This document shows positions 8,673 to 16,623 of a stretch of DNA of 64,000 bases, piece by piece. The DNA is taken from assembly GCA_003153505.1 (NCBI GenBank), contig PLZA01000031.1, positions 124,001 through 188,000 on the forward strand, read 5' to 3'. The notes beneath the pieces were generated by a model that was not told the DNA's origin, searched no databases, and saw nothing but the letters and a program-made list of their open reading frames with translations. Made by a program: the position numbers and the translations under genes. Source of the stretch: Candidatus Dormiibacterota bacterium (GTDB taxonomy: Bacteria; Chloroflexota; Dormibacteria; Aeolococcales; Aeolococcaceae). The first letter of the stretch is position 1. The number at the start of each line of letters is the position of its first letter.

Positions 8673-9604
8673 CCGCCGCACTCTCGCTCATCCGCAACGA
8701 CGACCAGTCTGCGCACGCGAGCCCGGGTCATCCCGAGCGTCCCGACCGGGTGGTCGCGATCCTGGAGGGCATCGCCGCGGATCAGCAACTCGCGGCGCTG
8801 CCGTGGCTCGATGCTCCGGTGGGGCGGCGCGCGTTGCCTCGCCTGGTCCACTCCGAGGAGGAGGTTCGCCGCGTCGAGGGGCTGGCGGTGAAGGGTGGCG
8901 GCTGGTTCGACCCCGACACCTACTGCACAGAAGACTCCTACGTCGTCGCCCTGAACGCGGCGGCGTGCGCATCGCGCGCTGCCGAGGCGGTCATCCAGGG
9001 TGAGACGCGCTCCGCGTTCGCGGTGATCCGGCCTCCCGGACACCACGCGACGCCGAATCTCCCGATGGGGTTCTGCCTCTTCAACAACGCCGCGATCGCT
9101 GTCCGCGCGGCGCAGAACGCTGGTGCGACACGGGTGGCGATCCTCGACATCGACGTGCATCACGGCAACGGAACCCAGGACATCTTTTACGCCGACTCAT
9201 CGGTGCTCTACGCGTCGCTGCATCAGTTTCCGTGGTACCCGGGCACGGGGCACGCCTCTGATCGCGGCGATCCCGGCGCCTCGGGGACCACGGTGAACGT
9301 GCCGGTGGCGACGGGAACAAGCGCCGCGCGCTGGCTCGAGCTCTTCGACGACGTGGTGCTTCCGGCGGTCGACGCGTTCGATCCCGAATTCGTTGTTGTC
9401 AGCGCAGGCTTCGACGCTCATCGCGACGATCCGCTCGCAGAGCTGCGCCTCGAGGATGCCACGTACTCGGCGATTGCCGAGCGGGTACGGACCCTGGCGG
9501 ACGCGCATTGCGAGGGGCGATCCCTCTGGCTTCTCGAAGGCGGCTACGACCTTCGAGCAATCGCCGCTTCGGTGGCGGGATGTCTGCACGTGCTCGCCGC
9601 CTGA
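8669..9604 (+). CDS. Histone-deacetylase-family (AcuC/acetylpolyamine amidohydrolase type) protein
   Basis: 311 residues from the GTG at 8669, coupled to pyrF by GTGA. The zinc-hydrolase landmarks are present in order: SPGHPERPDR (18-27), RPPGHHA (histidine pair 125-126), ILDIDVHHGNGTQ (metal ligands Asp162 and His164, with His165 beside) and SAGFDAH near 245. Members remove acetyl groups from polyamines, acetoin-pathway proteins or other acyl amides in the cytoplasm. The substrate cannot be read from sequence, and no acetyltransferase is adjacent. Family assignment is firm. Confidence 0.92.
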   Translation: MTAALSLIRNDDQSAHASPGHPERPDRVVAILEGIAADQQLAALPWLDAPVGRRALPRLVHSEEEVRRVEGLAVKGGGWFDPDTYCTEDSYVVALNAAACASRAAEAVIQGETRSAFAVIRPPGHHATPNLPMGFCLFNNAAIAVRAAQNAGATRVAILDIDVHHGNGTQDIFYADSSVLYASLHQFPWYPGTGHASDRGDPGASGTTVNVPVATGTSAARWLELFDDVVLPAVDAFDPEFVVVSAGFDAHRDDPLAELRLEDATYSAIAERVRTLADAHCEGRSLWLLEGGYDLRAIAASVAGCLHVLAA

Positions 9605-10431
9605 CTCGAGCCCGTCTGCCGGTGGCAGCGGTCGCGGCGGTCACTGGGACCGCTCTGCTGGTTGCAGCCTGCGCGGGCGTGCCGTCGGGCCCCTCACGGT
9701 CTCCCTCGCCGAGGCCGAGTGCCATCGTGATCGTCACGCCGAGCCCCACGGCACAACTCGTCGGAACCACGCGTACCGTGCTCAGCCCGCTCGGTCTGCG
9801 CGTCCACTCGGTGCCGGTGCTCGATTCCAAGAACGTCGTCGGTGGTTTCTCGCAGGGGAGGACGTTCACCGTGCTCCAATATCAGAGCGGCGGTGGGGGC
9901 TGGTATCGCGCCCAGGGCACGACGCTGGCTGGATGGGTCGTCGCGGATGCTGCCCTGACAGCGGCGGGAACGTTCAACACCTACTCGGAGGCGAGCGGTG
10001 TCTCTGCGCTCTACCCGCAGACGTGGGGTTTCCAGCAGGAGTCGTTCGGGACGCTCTTCGTGCCGCAGACTGGGTCGACCGACAGCGCTGTGTTCGAGAC
10101 CGCGACCGGTCTCAAGTCCTTTGGCGCGGCCGGGCTGCCCGGGTACGCGCCGACGATGTCGACGCCCGTGGTCGTCTGCGGCTACACGGGGACGCTCGCC
10201 TATTACATGAAAGAGACCGCGTACTCCGGTCCGACGCCGGCGCCTCTCCCCGTCGCGCGCCAGCCGCTGTACGCGGAGATACGGTTCACGATCGATCCGA
10301 CTCACGCGATGCTGCTCGGCTTCAACTACCAGAACGCCGCACAGCTCGACGTGTACGCCGGGCTGTACAACTCGATCGCCTTCCCGTTCCCACGGTGTGA
10401 GGCGCCGGCCGCGGCGACGCCGGCACCCTAG
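9580..10431 (+). CDS. Lipoprotein with SH3-like domain
   Basis: 283 residues from the ATG at 9580, which overlaps the end of the amidohydrolase gene by 25 nt. A basic N-terminus, a hydrophobic helix and a lipobox (VAAC, cysteine near residue 26) make it a secreted, lipid-anchored protein. A serine/proline-rich linker leads to a bacterial SH3-like domain at about 60-125 (GLRVHSVPVLDSKNVVGGF, ending GWYRAQGTTLAGWV). The remaining 150 residues are beta-rich and not recognised. SH3b domains commonly bind cell-wall peptides. Its convergent neighbour is the site-2 protease, whose stop overlaps this one by 4 nt. Confidence 0.7.
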   Translation: MSARARRLTRARLPVAAVAAVTGTALLVAACAGVPSGPSRSPSPRPSAIVIVTPSPTAQLVGTTRTVLSPLGLRVHSVPVLDSKNVVGGFSQGRTFTVLQYQSGGGGWYRAQGTTLAGWVVADAALTAAGTFNTYSEASGVSALYPQTWGFQQESFGTLFVPQTGSTDSAVFETATGLKSFGAAGLPGYAPTMSTPVVVCGYTGTLAYYMKETAYSGPTPAPLPVARQPLYAEIRFTIDPTHAMLLGFNYQNAAQLDVYAGLYNSIAFPFPRCEAPAAATPAP

Positions 10432-11396
10432 AGAGCGGTGGTACCGGTGCTCTGGTTCACGCCGGGAACCGCGTTGCTGTTGACGATGGTGGTGTTGGCG
10501 ATCGACATTCCGGCCGCCGCGATCAGCAGGAGCCCGACATATGCAGCCCCGAGACCGAGGCGCCGTGATGCGGCGGTCTGCGCCGGGTCGTTGATCACGT
10601 TGCTCCGGCGGAATCGCCCGACGGTGTGGAAGATGCCGAGCACCAGGAAGATGAGCCCGATCGGGTTGCCGAACAGCAGCACGACGCCCGCGACCACCAG
10701 CAAGCCGAGCACGTTCATCCACCTGGGGATCGCGTCCGCGACCTTGGCGCCATCGAGAAAGCCGACGGGGATGAGGTTGATGAGATTGAGGAAGCACCCG
10801 AAGTAGGCGAGTGCGAGGAGGAGATAGCGGGAATAGCCGGGGCTCGCAGCCTCCGCGAGCAGGAAGCACAGGAGTGCCGCCACGGTGCCGAGCACCGGCC
10901 CCGCCAGCGCGATGGTTCCCGATTTGCCGGCGTCCCCGGGGGCGCGGCGCAGGTTGGTGACCGCCCCCAGCGGGCCGAGGAAGATGGGGAGCCGGGCGGG
11001 CAAACCCATCCATCTCGCGATGATGAAATGTCCCAGCTCGTGGATCAGGATGAGCACGACGATGCCGATCGCGAACGCCGGCCCGAAGAACAGCGTGTAG
11101 AACCAGATCGCGATGACCATGGTGATGAGGGTCGGTCCGAAAGTGCCGAACTTGACCAAAAACAGCCCGTACTTGAAGAACGCGATCAGAGCGGCGAGGA
11201 TGCCGCCTGCCGCGCCTTCCCGGCGGCGGCGCTGCTGGCGCGGAGCGGTCGGGCTGTGCTGTTGCGGGGGCGCCGGGCGCGCCGGAACGGACGGGGGCAG
11301 CCACGACTGGCCGTCTCCGGCGGTGGGGAGAGGGCTGTCGGGGAGCCAGCGGTAGACCGTCGGCAGGTCGTCGCCCGAGGCGGGGAGCTGACTCAT
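10428..11396 (-). CDS. Site-2 protease (M50) family intramembrane metalloprotease
   Basis: 322 residues. A proline-rich cytoplasmic N-terminus of about 60 residues precedes several transmembrane helices. The zinc site HELGH is at residues 119-123. The second conserved block appears as NLINLIPVGFLDGAK, where the Asp completes the metal site. The length and GxxGAVTNLRRAPGDAGK segment fit the short, PDZ-less S2P/Rip-like group. Such enzymes cut transmembrane segments, for example of anti-sigma factors, but no sigma or anti-sigma gene is nearby. It ends convergently in a 4-bp overlap with the lipoprotein gene. Confidence 0.9.
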   Translation of the reverse strand: MSQLPASGDDLPTVYRWLPDSPLPTAGDGQSWLPPSVPARPAPPQQHSPTAPRQQRRRREGAAGGILAALIAFFKYGLFLVKFGTFGPTLITMVIAIWFYTLFFGPAFAIGIVVLILIHELGHFIIARWMGLPARLPIFLGPLGAVTNLRRAPGDAGKSGTIALAGPVLGTVAALLCFLLAEAASPGYSRYLLLALAYFGCFLNLINLIPVGFLDGAKVADAIPRWMNVLGLLVVAGVVLLFGNPIGLIFLVLGIFHTVGRFRRSNVINDPAQTAASRRLGLGAAYVGLLLIAAAGMSIANTTIVNSNAVPGVNQSTGTTAL

Positions 11397-11464
11397 CTCG
11401 TCTCGATCATGGCACGCCCTGCTGAACCCACCGATGAATCGTTGGCGGTATGGTGTGCCGTCAC

Positions 11465-12358
11465 ATGAGTGCGGAAAGCCTGCGGGGAATTCGGCTCGGG
11501 ATCGTCGGCACCGGCGTGATGGCCGAAGCGATGCTCGCGGGCCTGCTCGAGCGCGACCTCGTCGCTGCGAGCAATGTGGTCTGCACGCACCCGCGCGCGC
11601 AGCGCCGTGAGCTCCTGGCGGCGACCCATCACGTCAACGTCGCAGCGTTGAACCTCGAGGCGACCAAGGACACCGATGTCGTTCTGCTCGGTGTCAAGCC
11701 ACAGATGCTCGCCGGGGTCATGGCCGAGCTCCGCGGCTCGCTTCACCCGGCGCAGCTCGTGATCAGCATCATTGCCGGAGCAACCACGACTGCGCTCGGC
11801 GAAGGTCTCGACCACCCGGCCGTGGTGCGCTGTATGCCCAACACGCCGGCACAGATCGGGCGTGGCGTCACCGTCTGGTTTGCGACCAAGAGCGTCGACG
11901 AGGTCGGCAAGGCTCGCACCCGGGCCATGCTCACGGCGCTCGGTCGCGAGTTCGAGGTCCACGACGAGCGCCAGGTGGCCATGGCGACCGCGGTGAGCGG
12001 CACCGGCCCCACCTACATCTTCCTGTTCATCGAGGCGCTGACCGACGCCGCGGTCCACCTGGGGTTTCCCCGTCACGTCGCCCGCGAGCTCGTGCTCGAC
12101 ACGATGCAGGGCAGCGCGGAGTTCGCGCTGCAGAGTGGCAAGCACGTGGCGGAGTTGCGCGACATGGTCACGTCTCCCGGTGGGACATCGGCCGAGGCCC
12201 TGTACCAGCTCGAACGCGGCGGTCTGCGCACGGTCGTGAGCGACGCCGTCTGGGCGGCATTCGAGCGGACCCTCCGCATCGAGGCGACGCTGGAACAGCG
12301 CGCCCCGGACGCTGCGACCCCCGCCCGCCAGCGGACGAGCCGCCCCGCGAGAACCTGA
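11465..12358 (+). CDS. proC: Pyrroline-5-carboxylate reductase
   Basis: 297 residues from the ATG at 11465 (MSAESLRGIRLGIVGTGVM), putting the Rossmann GxGxM motif at residues 12-17. The ProC signature is seen near 175-210 (SGTGPTYIFLFIEALTDAAV), followed by VTSPGGTSAEALYQLE, which forms the proline-binding helix. It reduces 1-pyrroline-5-carboxylate to proline with NAD(P)H, the last step of proline synthesis. It is divergent from the site-2 protease and is followed by the ATP-grasp/YbdK pair on the same strand after 36 bp. Confidence 0.95.
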   Translation: MSAESLRGIRLGIVGTGVMAEAMLAGLLERDLVAASNVVCTHPRAQRRELLAATHHVNVAALNLEATKDTDVVLLGVKPQMLAGVMAELRGSLHPAQLVISIIAGATTTALGEGLDHPAVVRCMPNTPAQIGRGVTVWFATKSVDEVGKARTRAMLTALGREFEVHDERQVAMATAVSGTGPTYIFLFIEALTDAAVHLGFPRHVARELVLDTMQGSAEFALQSGKHVAELRDMVTSPGGTSAEALYQLERGGLRTVVSDAVWAAFERTLRIEATLEQRAPDAATPARQRTSRPART

Positions 12359-12394
12359 CCCGACGCCGCGGGGCCTGCAATACTCCCCTCTACG

Positions 12395-13639
12395 ATGCCC
12401 AGATCCCATCTCATCGGTATGTTGCTCGGGGTCGAGGAGGACTGGCCGGCGGCCTTCGAGGCGCTGCTGGGACGGGCCGATATCGCGGTGCGCGCGGGGG
12501 GCGAGACCCATCGGTTCTCCACCGAGCGAGTCACCATCGAGCCCTTTGACCTGCGTATGAAGCCGCGCCACTCCCTGGTCATCGACCGGCTCGGCTGGTG
12601 GTATCCCATGCCCCGCGAGTGGTTGAAGAAGGTCGTGCTCATGGACCACATCCACCTGCTCAACAACCCATTCACCTTCCAGGCGATGGAAAAACACGCC
12701 GCCTACTGCGCGATGATCCGCCTCGGTCTCAAGGTGCCGGAGACCTGGATGCTGCCCAACAAGACTCCTCCGGACAATCCGCGCTTCGCCGGTACAGCGC
12801 AACGGTACGTGCGCTACTTCGACCTGGAGGCGGTGGCTCGCGCGGTCGGCATGCCCCTGTACATGAAGCCGTTCGACGGTGGCGCCTGGGTCGGCGTGAG
12901 TCGCATCGAGAATGCCGAGGCGCTGTCTCGCGCGTACGACGAGTCGGAGCAGCGGCTCATGCATCTCCAGGCATCGGTGGACGGATACGACTCCTTCGCT
13001 CGCAGCCTCGGCATCGGCGCGGAGTCGATCGTGCTCAACTTTCACCCCGAGAAGCCGATGCATGAGCGCTATACCGTCGACCACAGCTTCTTGACGCCAC
13101 GCGCCGGCGACGAGGTCCTCACCATTCTGCGCACGGTCAATGCGTTCTTCCGGTGGGAGCTCAACACTTGCGAGACGTTGATCCGTGGCGACGACGTGTA
13201 TCCCATCGACTACGCCAACGCGACGCCTGATCTCGCCCTGACGAGTCTCCACTATTACTTCCCGTGGGCGATACGCAGCCTCTTGAAGTGGGTTGTTTTC
13301 TGCTGTGTCACCGGGCGCCTGCAGTCCGTCGACCTCAACACCGAGAAGTACTACGCGATCGCGGATCGCTCGGATCTGAGCTACGAGGAGAAGCTGGCGG
13401 GATACCGGAAGCTCGCCGACGAGCAACTCGAGGTCGACCGATACCGTGAGTTCTGCGAGCGGCACCTGGCGCACGTTGACGAGATCTCCGTGGCCTGGGT
13501 GGAGAGCCCCGACTTCGATCGGATCATCGTCGACACGGTCCGCAACACCTTCCCGCCGCACGAGCACGAGCAATTCATCGCGCACTTCCGTGGCCTCCTC
13601 GGCGCGTGGGCCCACGATCAACGCGCCGCAGCGGCGTAA
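12395..13639 (+). CDS. ATP-grasp family ligase, paired with YbdK-type ligase
   Basis: 414 residues. The ATP-grasp fold is indicated by LYMKPFDGGAWVGVSRI (near 155, the lysine strand and glycine loop) and a C-terminal metal-binding strand VYPIDYANATPD. Further C-terminal helices (about 300-410) are not recognised. The N-terminal region FDLRMKPRHSLVIDRLGWWYPMPREW is characteristic, but I cannot name it. The enzyme presumably joins a carboxylate to an amine or thiol with ATP. It sits 12 bp upstream of the carboxylate-amine ligase gene, so the two likely act in one pathway. It is not a close copy of the three ATP-grasp genes at 16624-20362. Confidence 0.8.
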   Translation: MPRSHLIGMLLGVEEDWPAAFEALLGRADIAVRAGGETHRFSTERVTIEPFDLRMKPRHSLVIDRLGWWYPMPREWLKKVVLMDHIHLLNNPFTFQAMEKHAAYCAMIRLGLKVPETWMLPNKTPPDNPRFAGTAQRYVRYFDLEAVARAVGMPLYMKPFDGGAWVGVSRIENAEALSRAYDESEQRLMHLQASVDGYDSFARSLGIGAESIVLNFHPEKPMHERYTVDHSFLTPRAGDEVLTILRTVNAFFRWELNTCETLIRGDDVYPIDYANATPDLALTSLHYYFPWAIRSLLKWVVFCCVTGRLQSVDLNTEKYYAIADRSDLSYEEKLAGYRKLADEQLEVDRYREFCERHLAHVDEISVAWVESPDFDRIIVDTVRNTFPPHEHEQFIAHFRGLLGAWAHDQRAAAA

Positions 13640-13651
13640 AGTGGTTTCCTC

Positions 13652-14845
13652 ATGACACATATCGAATTCGTCTCCAGCCCGCGGCCCACGGTCGGCGTGG
13701 AGATGGAGCTGGAGCTGATCGATCGCGATTCCCGGGAACTGGTGCGGGGCGCGCATGAAATCCTCGGCGAGATGGGCGCACCCCACGGGGAGGCCGGCCA
13801 TCCCAAGGCCAAGCAGGAATTGCTTCAGTCGACCGTCGAGATCATCACGGGCATCTGTGAGACCGCCGCCGAGGTGCAGGCAGACCTTGCGGCAACGATG
13901 GCAGAGCTTCGCGAGCACACGGTGCCGCGTAACCTTGAGCTCGTCTGCTCGGGGACGCACCCGTTCAGCGACCCGGCCCTCCAGGAGATCAGCCCCGATC
14001 CTCGCTACCGGCGCCTGGTGAACGACATGCAGTGGCCGGCGAGGCAGATGCAGATCTTCGGCATTCACGTGCACGTGGGCGTGCGAAGCGGAGAGAAGGC
14101 GATCGCGATGGTCAACGCCCTCTCGGCGTACATCCCACACTTCCTCGGCCTCTCGGCATCGAGCCCGTACTGGATGGGCCACGACACGGGGATGGCGTCG
14201 TGGCGCTCCAAGGTGTTCGAGGGTCTGCCGACTGCCGGACCGCCCTGGCTCCTGAGCGGCTGGCCGCAGTTCGAGCAACTGATGGACACCCTGATCTCAT
14301 CGCAGACGATCAAGACGATCCGCGAGGTCTGGTGGGACATTCGCCCGCATCCAGGTTTCGGCACGGTTGAGATCCGCGTCTGCGACGGCATTCCGACGCT
14401 TCGCGAGGTGGGGGTGATGGCCGCGCTCAGTCAGTGCCTGGTACACCAGTTCGACACCATGATCGATCGCGGATATACGCTCCCCACGCCGCGCGCCTGG
14501 CTGGTGCGGGAGAACAAGTGGCGGGCGGCGCGGCACGGGCTCGACGCCTCGATCATCGTTGACGAAGGCGGCACCACCGTGCCGTTGCGCCAGGCGATTC
14601 GCGAGCTCGTCGAGGATCTGACTCCTGTGGCTACGCGGCTTGGTTGCACCGCCGAGCTCCGTGGCGCCATCGACATCATGGAAAGAGGATCGAGCTACAT
14701 CCGTCAGCGTGAGGTCGTCGCGGCGGGCGGCTCGCTGGCTGACGTCGTCGACAGCCTGATCGCGGAGCTTCACGCCGACATGCCGTCGCCGCGAGGCGCA
14801 GTCCTTGAGGCCGTCGGCAAGCAGGCGGTCGCCGCGGGCGACTGA
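13652..14845 (+). CDS. YbdK/GCS2-type carboxylate-amine ligase (glutamate-cysteine ligase-like)
   Basis: 397 residues with the GCS2 fold from the start: PTVGVEMELELIDRDSRELV (the GxExE metal and ATP site at about 15-20), STVEIITGICETAAEV, HVHVGV near 130 and DIRPHPGFGTVEIRVCDG near 235. The family makes gamma-glutamyl or similar amide bonds with ATP; E. coli YbdK has only weak glutamate-cysteine ligase activity, so the true substrate is open. No glutathione or mycothiol genes are nearby. The pairing with an ATP-grasp gene just upstream suggests two successive ligations. A short tandem duplication spans its stop codon. Confidence 0.9.
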   Translation: MTHIEFVSSPRPTVGVEMELELIDRDSRELVRGAHEILGEMGAPHGEAGHPKAKQELLQSTVEIITGICETAAEVQADLAATMAELREHTVPRNLELVCSGTHPFSDPALQEISPDPRYRRLVNDMQWPARQMQIFGIHVHVGVRSGEKAIAMVNALSAYIPHFLGLSASSPYWMGHDTGMASWRSKVFEGLPTAGPPWLLSGWPQFEQLMDTLISSQTIKTIREVWWDIRPHPGFGTVEIRVCDGIPTLREVGVMAALSQCLVHQFDTMIDRGYTLPTPRAWLVRENKWRAARHGLDASIIVDEGGTTVPLRQAIRELVEDLTPVATRLGCTAELRGAIDIMERGSSYIRQREVVAAGGSLADVVDSLIAELHADMPSPRGAVLEAVGKQAVAAGD

Positions 14846-14873
14846 TCTCCGCGCGCGACTGATCTCCGCGCGC
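14840..14873. repeat. Two perfect tandem copies of a 17-bp unit across a stop codon
   Basis: The 17-mer GACTGATCTCCGCGCGC occurs twice in direct succession (14840-14856 and 14857-14873). The first copy contains the last codon and TGA stop of the YbdK gene. The second copy repeats an idle stop and lies in the spacer. Confidence 0.9.
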
Positions 14874-14925
14874 TGCGTCACTCTGGCGGGGCGGCGGACG
14901 CGTTCAGGATGCCGCGAGGCGAGGA

Positions 14926-15564
14926 TTGACCACCTATCGCGATGGGATCAGACGGCTTGACAGCCTCGCGACTCAGCCTCCGTGGGCAAGCGAAGGGGAG
15001 CTGTACGGCTGGCGCGCCCACGGGTTGTTGATGCCGCTCGGCTTCGCCCCGCACCGCCCGCTCGACGCCCACCTGATCGCCGTTTACCGGTCGGCACTGA
15101 TGCACCTTGTCGAAGCGGTGGATGCAGTCGAACTCTTCGCCATGCGCGCAAGCACGGATGCGACTGTCCCGGCGGCGATCGGCATCCGCCAGATCCTCGA
15201 GATCCTCGACTCCACCGGCAGCGGCGGGAGGGCCTTCAGAGAGACTGTGGCCGAGCTCGACCGGACCACCACGCCACCGCCCTGGGATCCCGGCCACCTG
15301 ATCCTGGGCATGGAGAATGATGCTGCGGCACGGTCATCGCTCGGCATCGCGACGCCGCGTGCAGGCGATTGCCAAATCATCGCCGAAGCCCGAAGCGCAG
15401 TGCCGCTCGCGCTCGGGGTGCTCGCGCTTGCTGAGGACACCGTCGCAAAGCAGGGCAATCCCGATGGGACGTTGCGCCACGCGGGAGCGCTGGCCATCGC
15501 CGGGGCGGTCGCTGCGTTCGACGGACACACGCTCGGAGAGGGGAGCGGGACTGGGACCGTCTGA
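14926..15564 (+). CDS. Helical hypothetical protein downstream of the YbdK gene
   Basis: 212 residues from a TTG at 14926, preceded by the purine-rich GAGGCGAGGA. I do not recognise the family. It is rich in Ala and Leu, with probable amphipathic helices (HLIAVYRSALMHLVEAVDAVEL, ARSAVPLALGVLALAEDTVA). It has no signal peptide or clear membrane helix. It follows the carboxylate-amine ligase by 80 bp on the same strand and may belong to the same unit. The opposite strand has shorter open frames, but codon usage and the position in the operon favour this one. Confidence 0.5.
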   Translation: MTTYRDGIRRLDSLATQPPWASEGELYGWRAHGLLMPLGFAPHRPLDAHLIAVYRSALMHLVEAVDAVELFAMRASTDATVPAAIGIRQILEILDSTGSGGRAFRETVAELDRTTTPPPWDPGHLILGMENDAAARSSLGIATPRAGDCQIIAEARSAVPLALGVLALAEDTVAKQGNPDGTLRHAGALAIAGAVAAFDGHTLGEGSGTGTV

Positions 15565-15595
15565 GATCAGCCGTGCGACCGTGGCCCGAGCCTTG

Positions 15596-16495
15596 TCAGC
15601 GAGCGACGGGCGCAGCTTCTGGTGGGACAGCCGAAGGCGGCGATGCCGGCCACCTCGTTCCCTCCACGGCGTAGCGGAGAAACAGGTGGGAGCCGTGCCG
15701 CCGAGCACTGCTCAGGCTGAGCGCCGGAGCTGATGCAACAGCGAAGGCCGTCGCGTCGACGAGCCCGGGACGAGGCTCGCTGGACGAGCGCCCGAGCAGC
15801 ACAGGAGACAGCGTGAGAAAGAGCTCGTTGACGAGATGCCCGCGAAGCAGTTGCCCGACGAGTGTCGGCCCGCCTTCCGTGAGGATCACTCCATCGCCGT
15901 CACCCCGGAGCGACTCGACGACTCGCTGGACGGACAGGTTCGGGGGCTCGCCCAGCGAACGCACCTCGACACCGGCAGGAAGCCGATGCATGAGGTGGCG
16001 AGCTCCGACGTCGCTGGTCACAATCACCGATCCAGGAACGAGCCCCGAATGAAGCACATCGATGTCGCCGCCGGCGGTGACGACGACCAGACGCGGGCTC
16101 TCGGTGCGCTTGAGCCGGCGCCGGAGCTCGGCGAACTCGGCAGCCGCATCAGGAAACACGTGCGCTGGTGTCCACCGATGTCCCGGGCTGTCTCGGAGCG
16201 TTCCCGCCCCAAGGAGGACGGTGTCCGCGCACGCGCGCAGCAGGCCCATCACGAACCGATCGGCCCGCGAGTTGCCACTGATCAGCGAGCCGGGTGACGA
16301 TTGCTCAGGGCCGAGCGTGACCACGCCGTCCACCGAGGAGACAAAGTTGGCGTACACGCATGGCGATTCGAAGCCGATCGCGCCGGCATACACGTCACGC
16401 AGTCGAGTCGGGAGGTCGTAGACGGGCTGGTCCGCCGTCTCGGTGAGCAACTCGAACGGCGCGAGGTCAATAGCGGAGTCGTCGGGTTGGGGCAC
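15596..16495 (-). CDS. RibD C-terminal (dihydrofolate-reductase-fold) reductase
   Basis: 299 residues from the GTG at 16495, supported by AGAGG 9 nt upstream; longer in-frame starts would run into the preceding gene. The fold is that of the RibD C-terminal reductase: VYANFVSSVDGVVTLG (the N/S-SxDG substrate strand near residue 50), NSRADRFVMGLLRACADTVLLGAGTLR (NADPH side) and VILTEGGPTLVGQLL near 210 (GGP dinucleotide-binding loop). In riboflavin synthesis this domain reduces the ribosyl side chain, but here it stands alone without RibD's deaminase half or other rib genes. It more likely serves another reduction, perhaps in the ATP-grasp cluster whose minus-strand operon it ends. Confidence 0.82.
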   Translation of the reverse strand: MPQPDDSAIDLAPFELLTETADQPVYDLPTRLRDVYAGAIGFESPCVYANFVSSVDGVVTLGPEQSSPGSLISGNSRADRFVMGLLRACADTVLLGAGTLRDSPGHRWTPAHVFPDAAAEFAELRRRLKRTESPRLVVVTAGGDIDVLHSGLVPGSVIVTSDVGARHLMHRLPAGVEVRSLGEPPNLSVQRVVESLRGDGDGVILTEGGPTLVGQLLRGHLVNELFLTLSPVLLGRSSSEPRPGLVDATAFAVASAPALSLSSARRHGSHLFLRYAVEGTRWPASPPSAVPPEAAPVAR

Positions 16496-16623
16496 GCTAC
16501 GACCTCTGGTTTCTGCAAAGCGAGATGAGCTCCGCGCGCATGGCTGAATCATCATCGTAGTTGCCGTGCCAGGAGGTCGCGTGAAGGTGCGCACACTGAG
16601 CCACGCCGTCAACGCCGCCGCGG

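Noticed and set aside
11393..14278. A 961-codon open frame on the minus strand
   Set aside because: It lies antisense to proC, the ATP-grasp gene and YbdK, which all have clear family motifs. High G+C keeps the opposite frame open; its translation is rich in Arg, His and Asp and shows no domain.
14846..14925. tRNA or small RNA between the YbdK gene and the next gene
   Set aside because: No cloverleaf or conserved T-loop sequence could be found; the space is explained by the 17-bp duplication and short linker.
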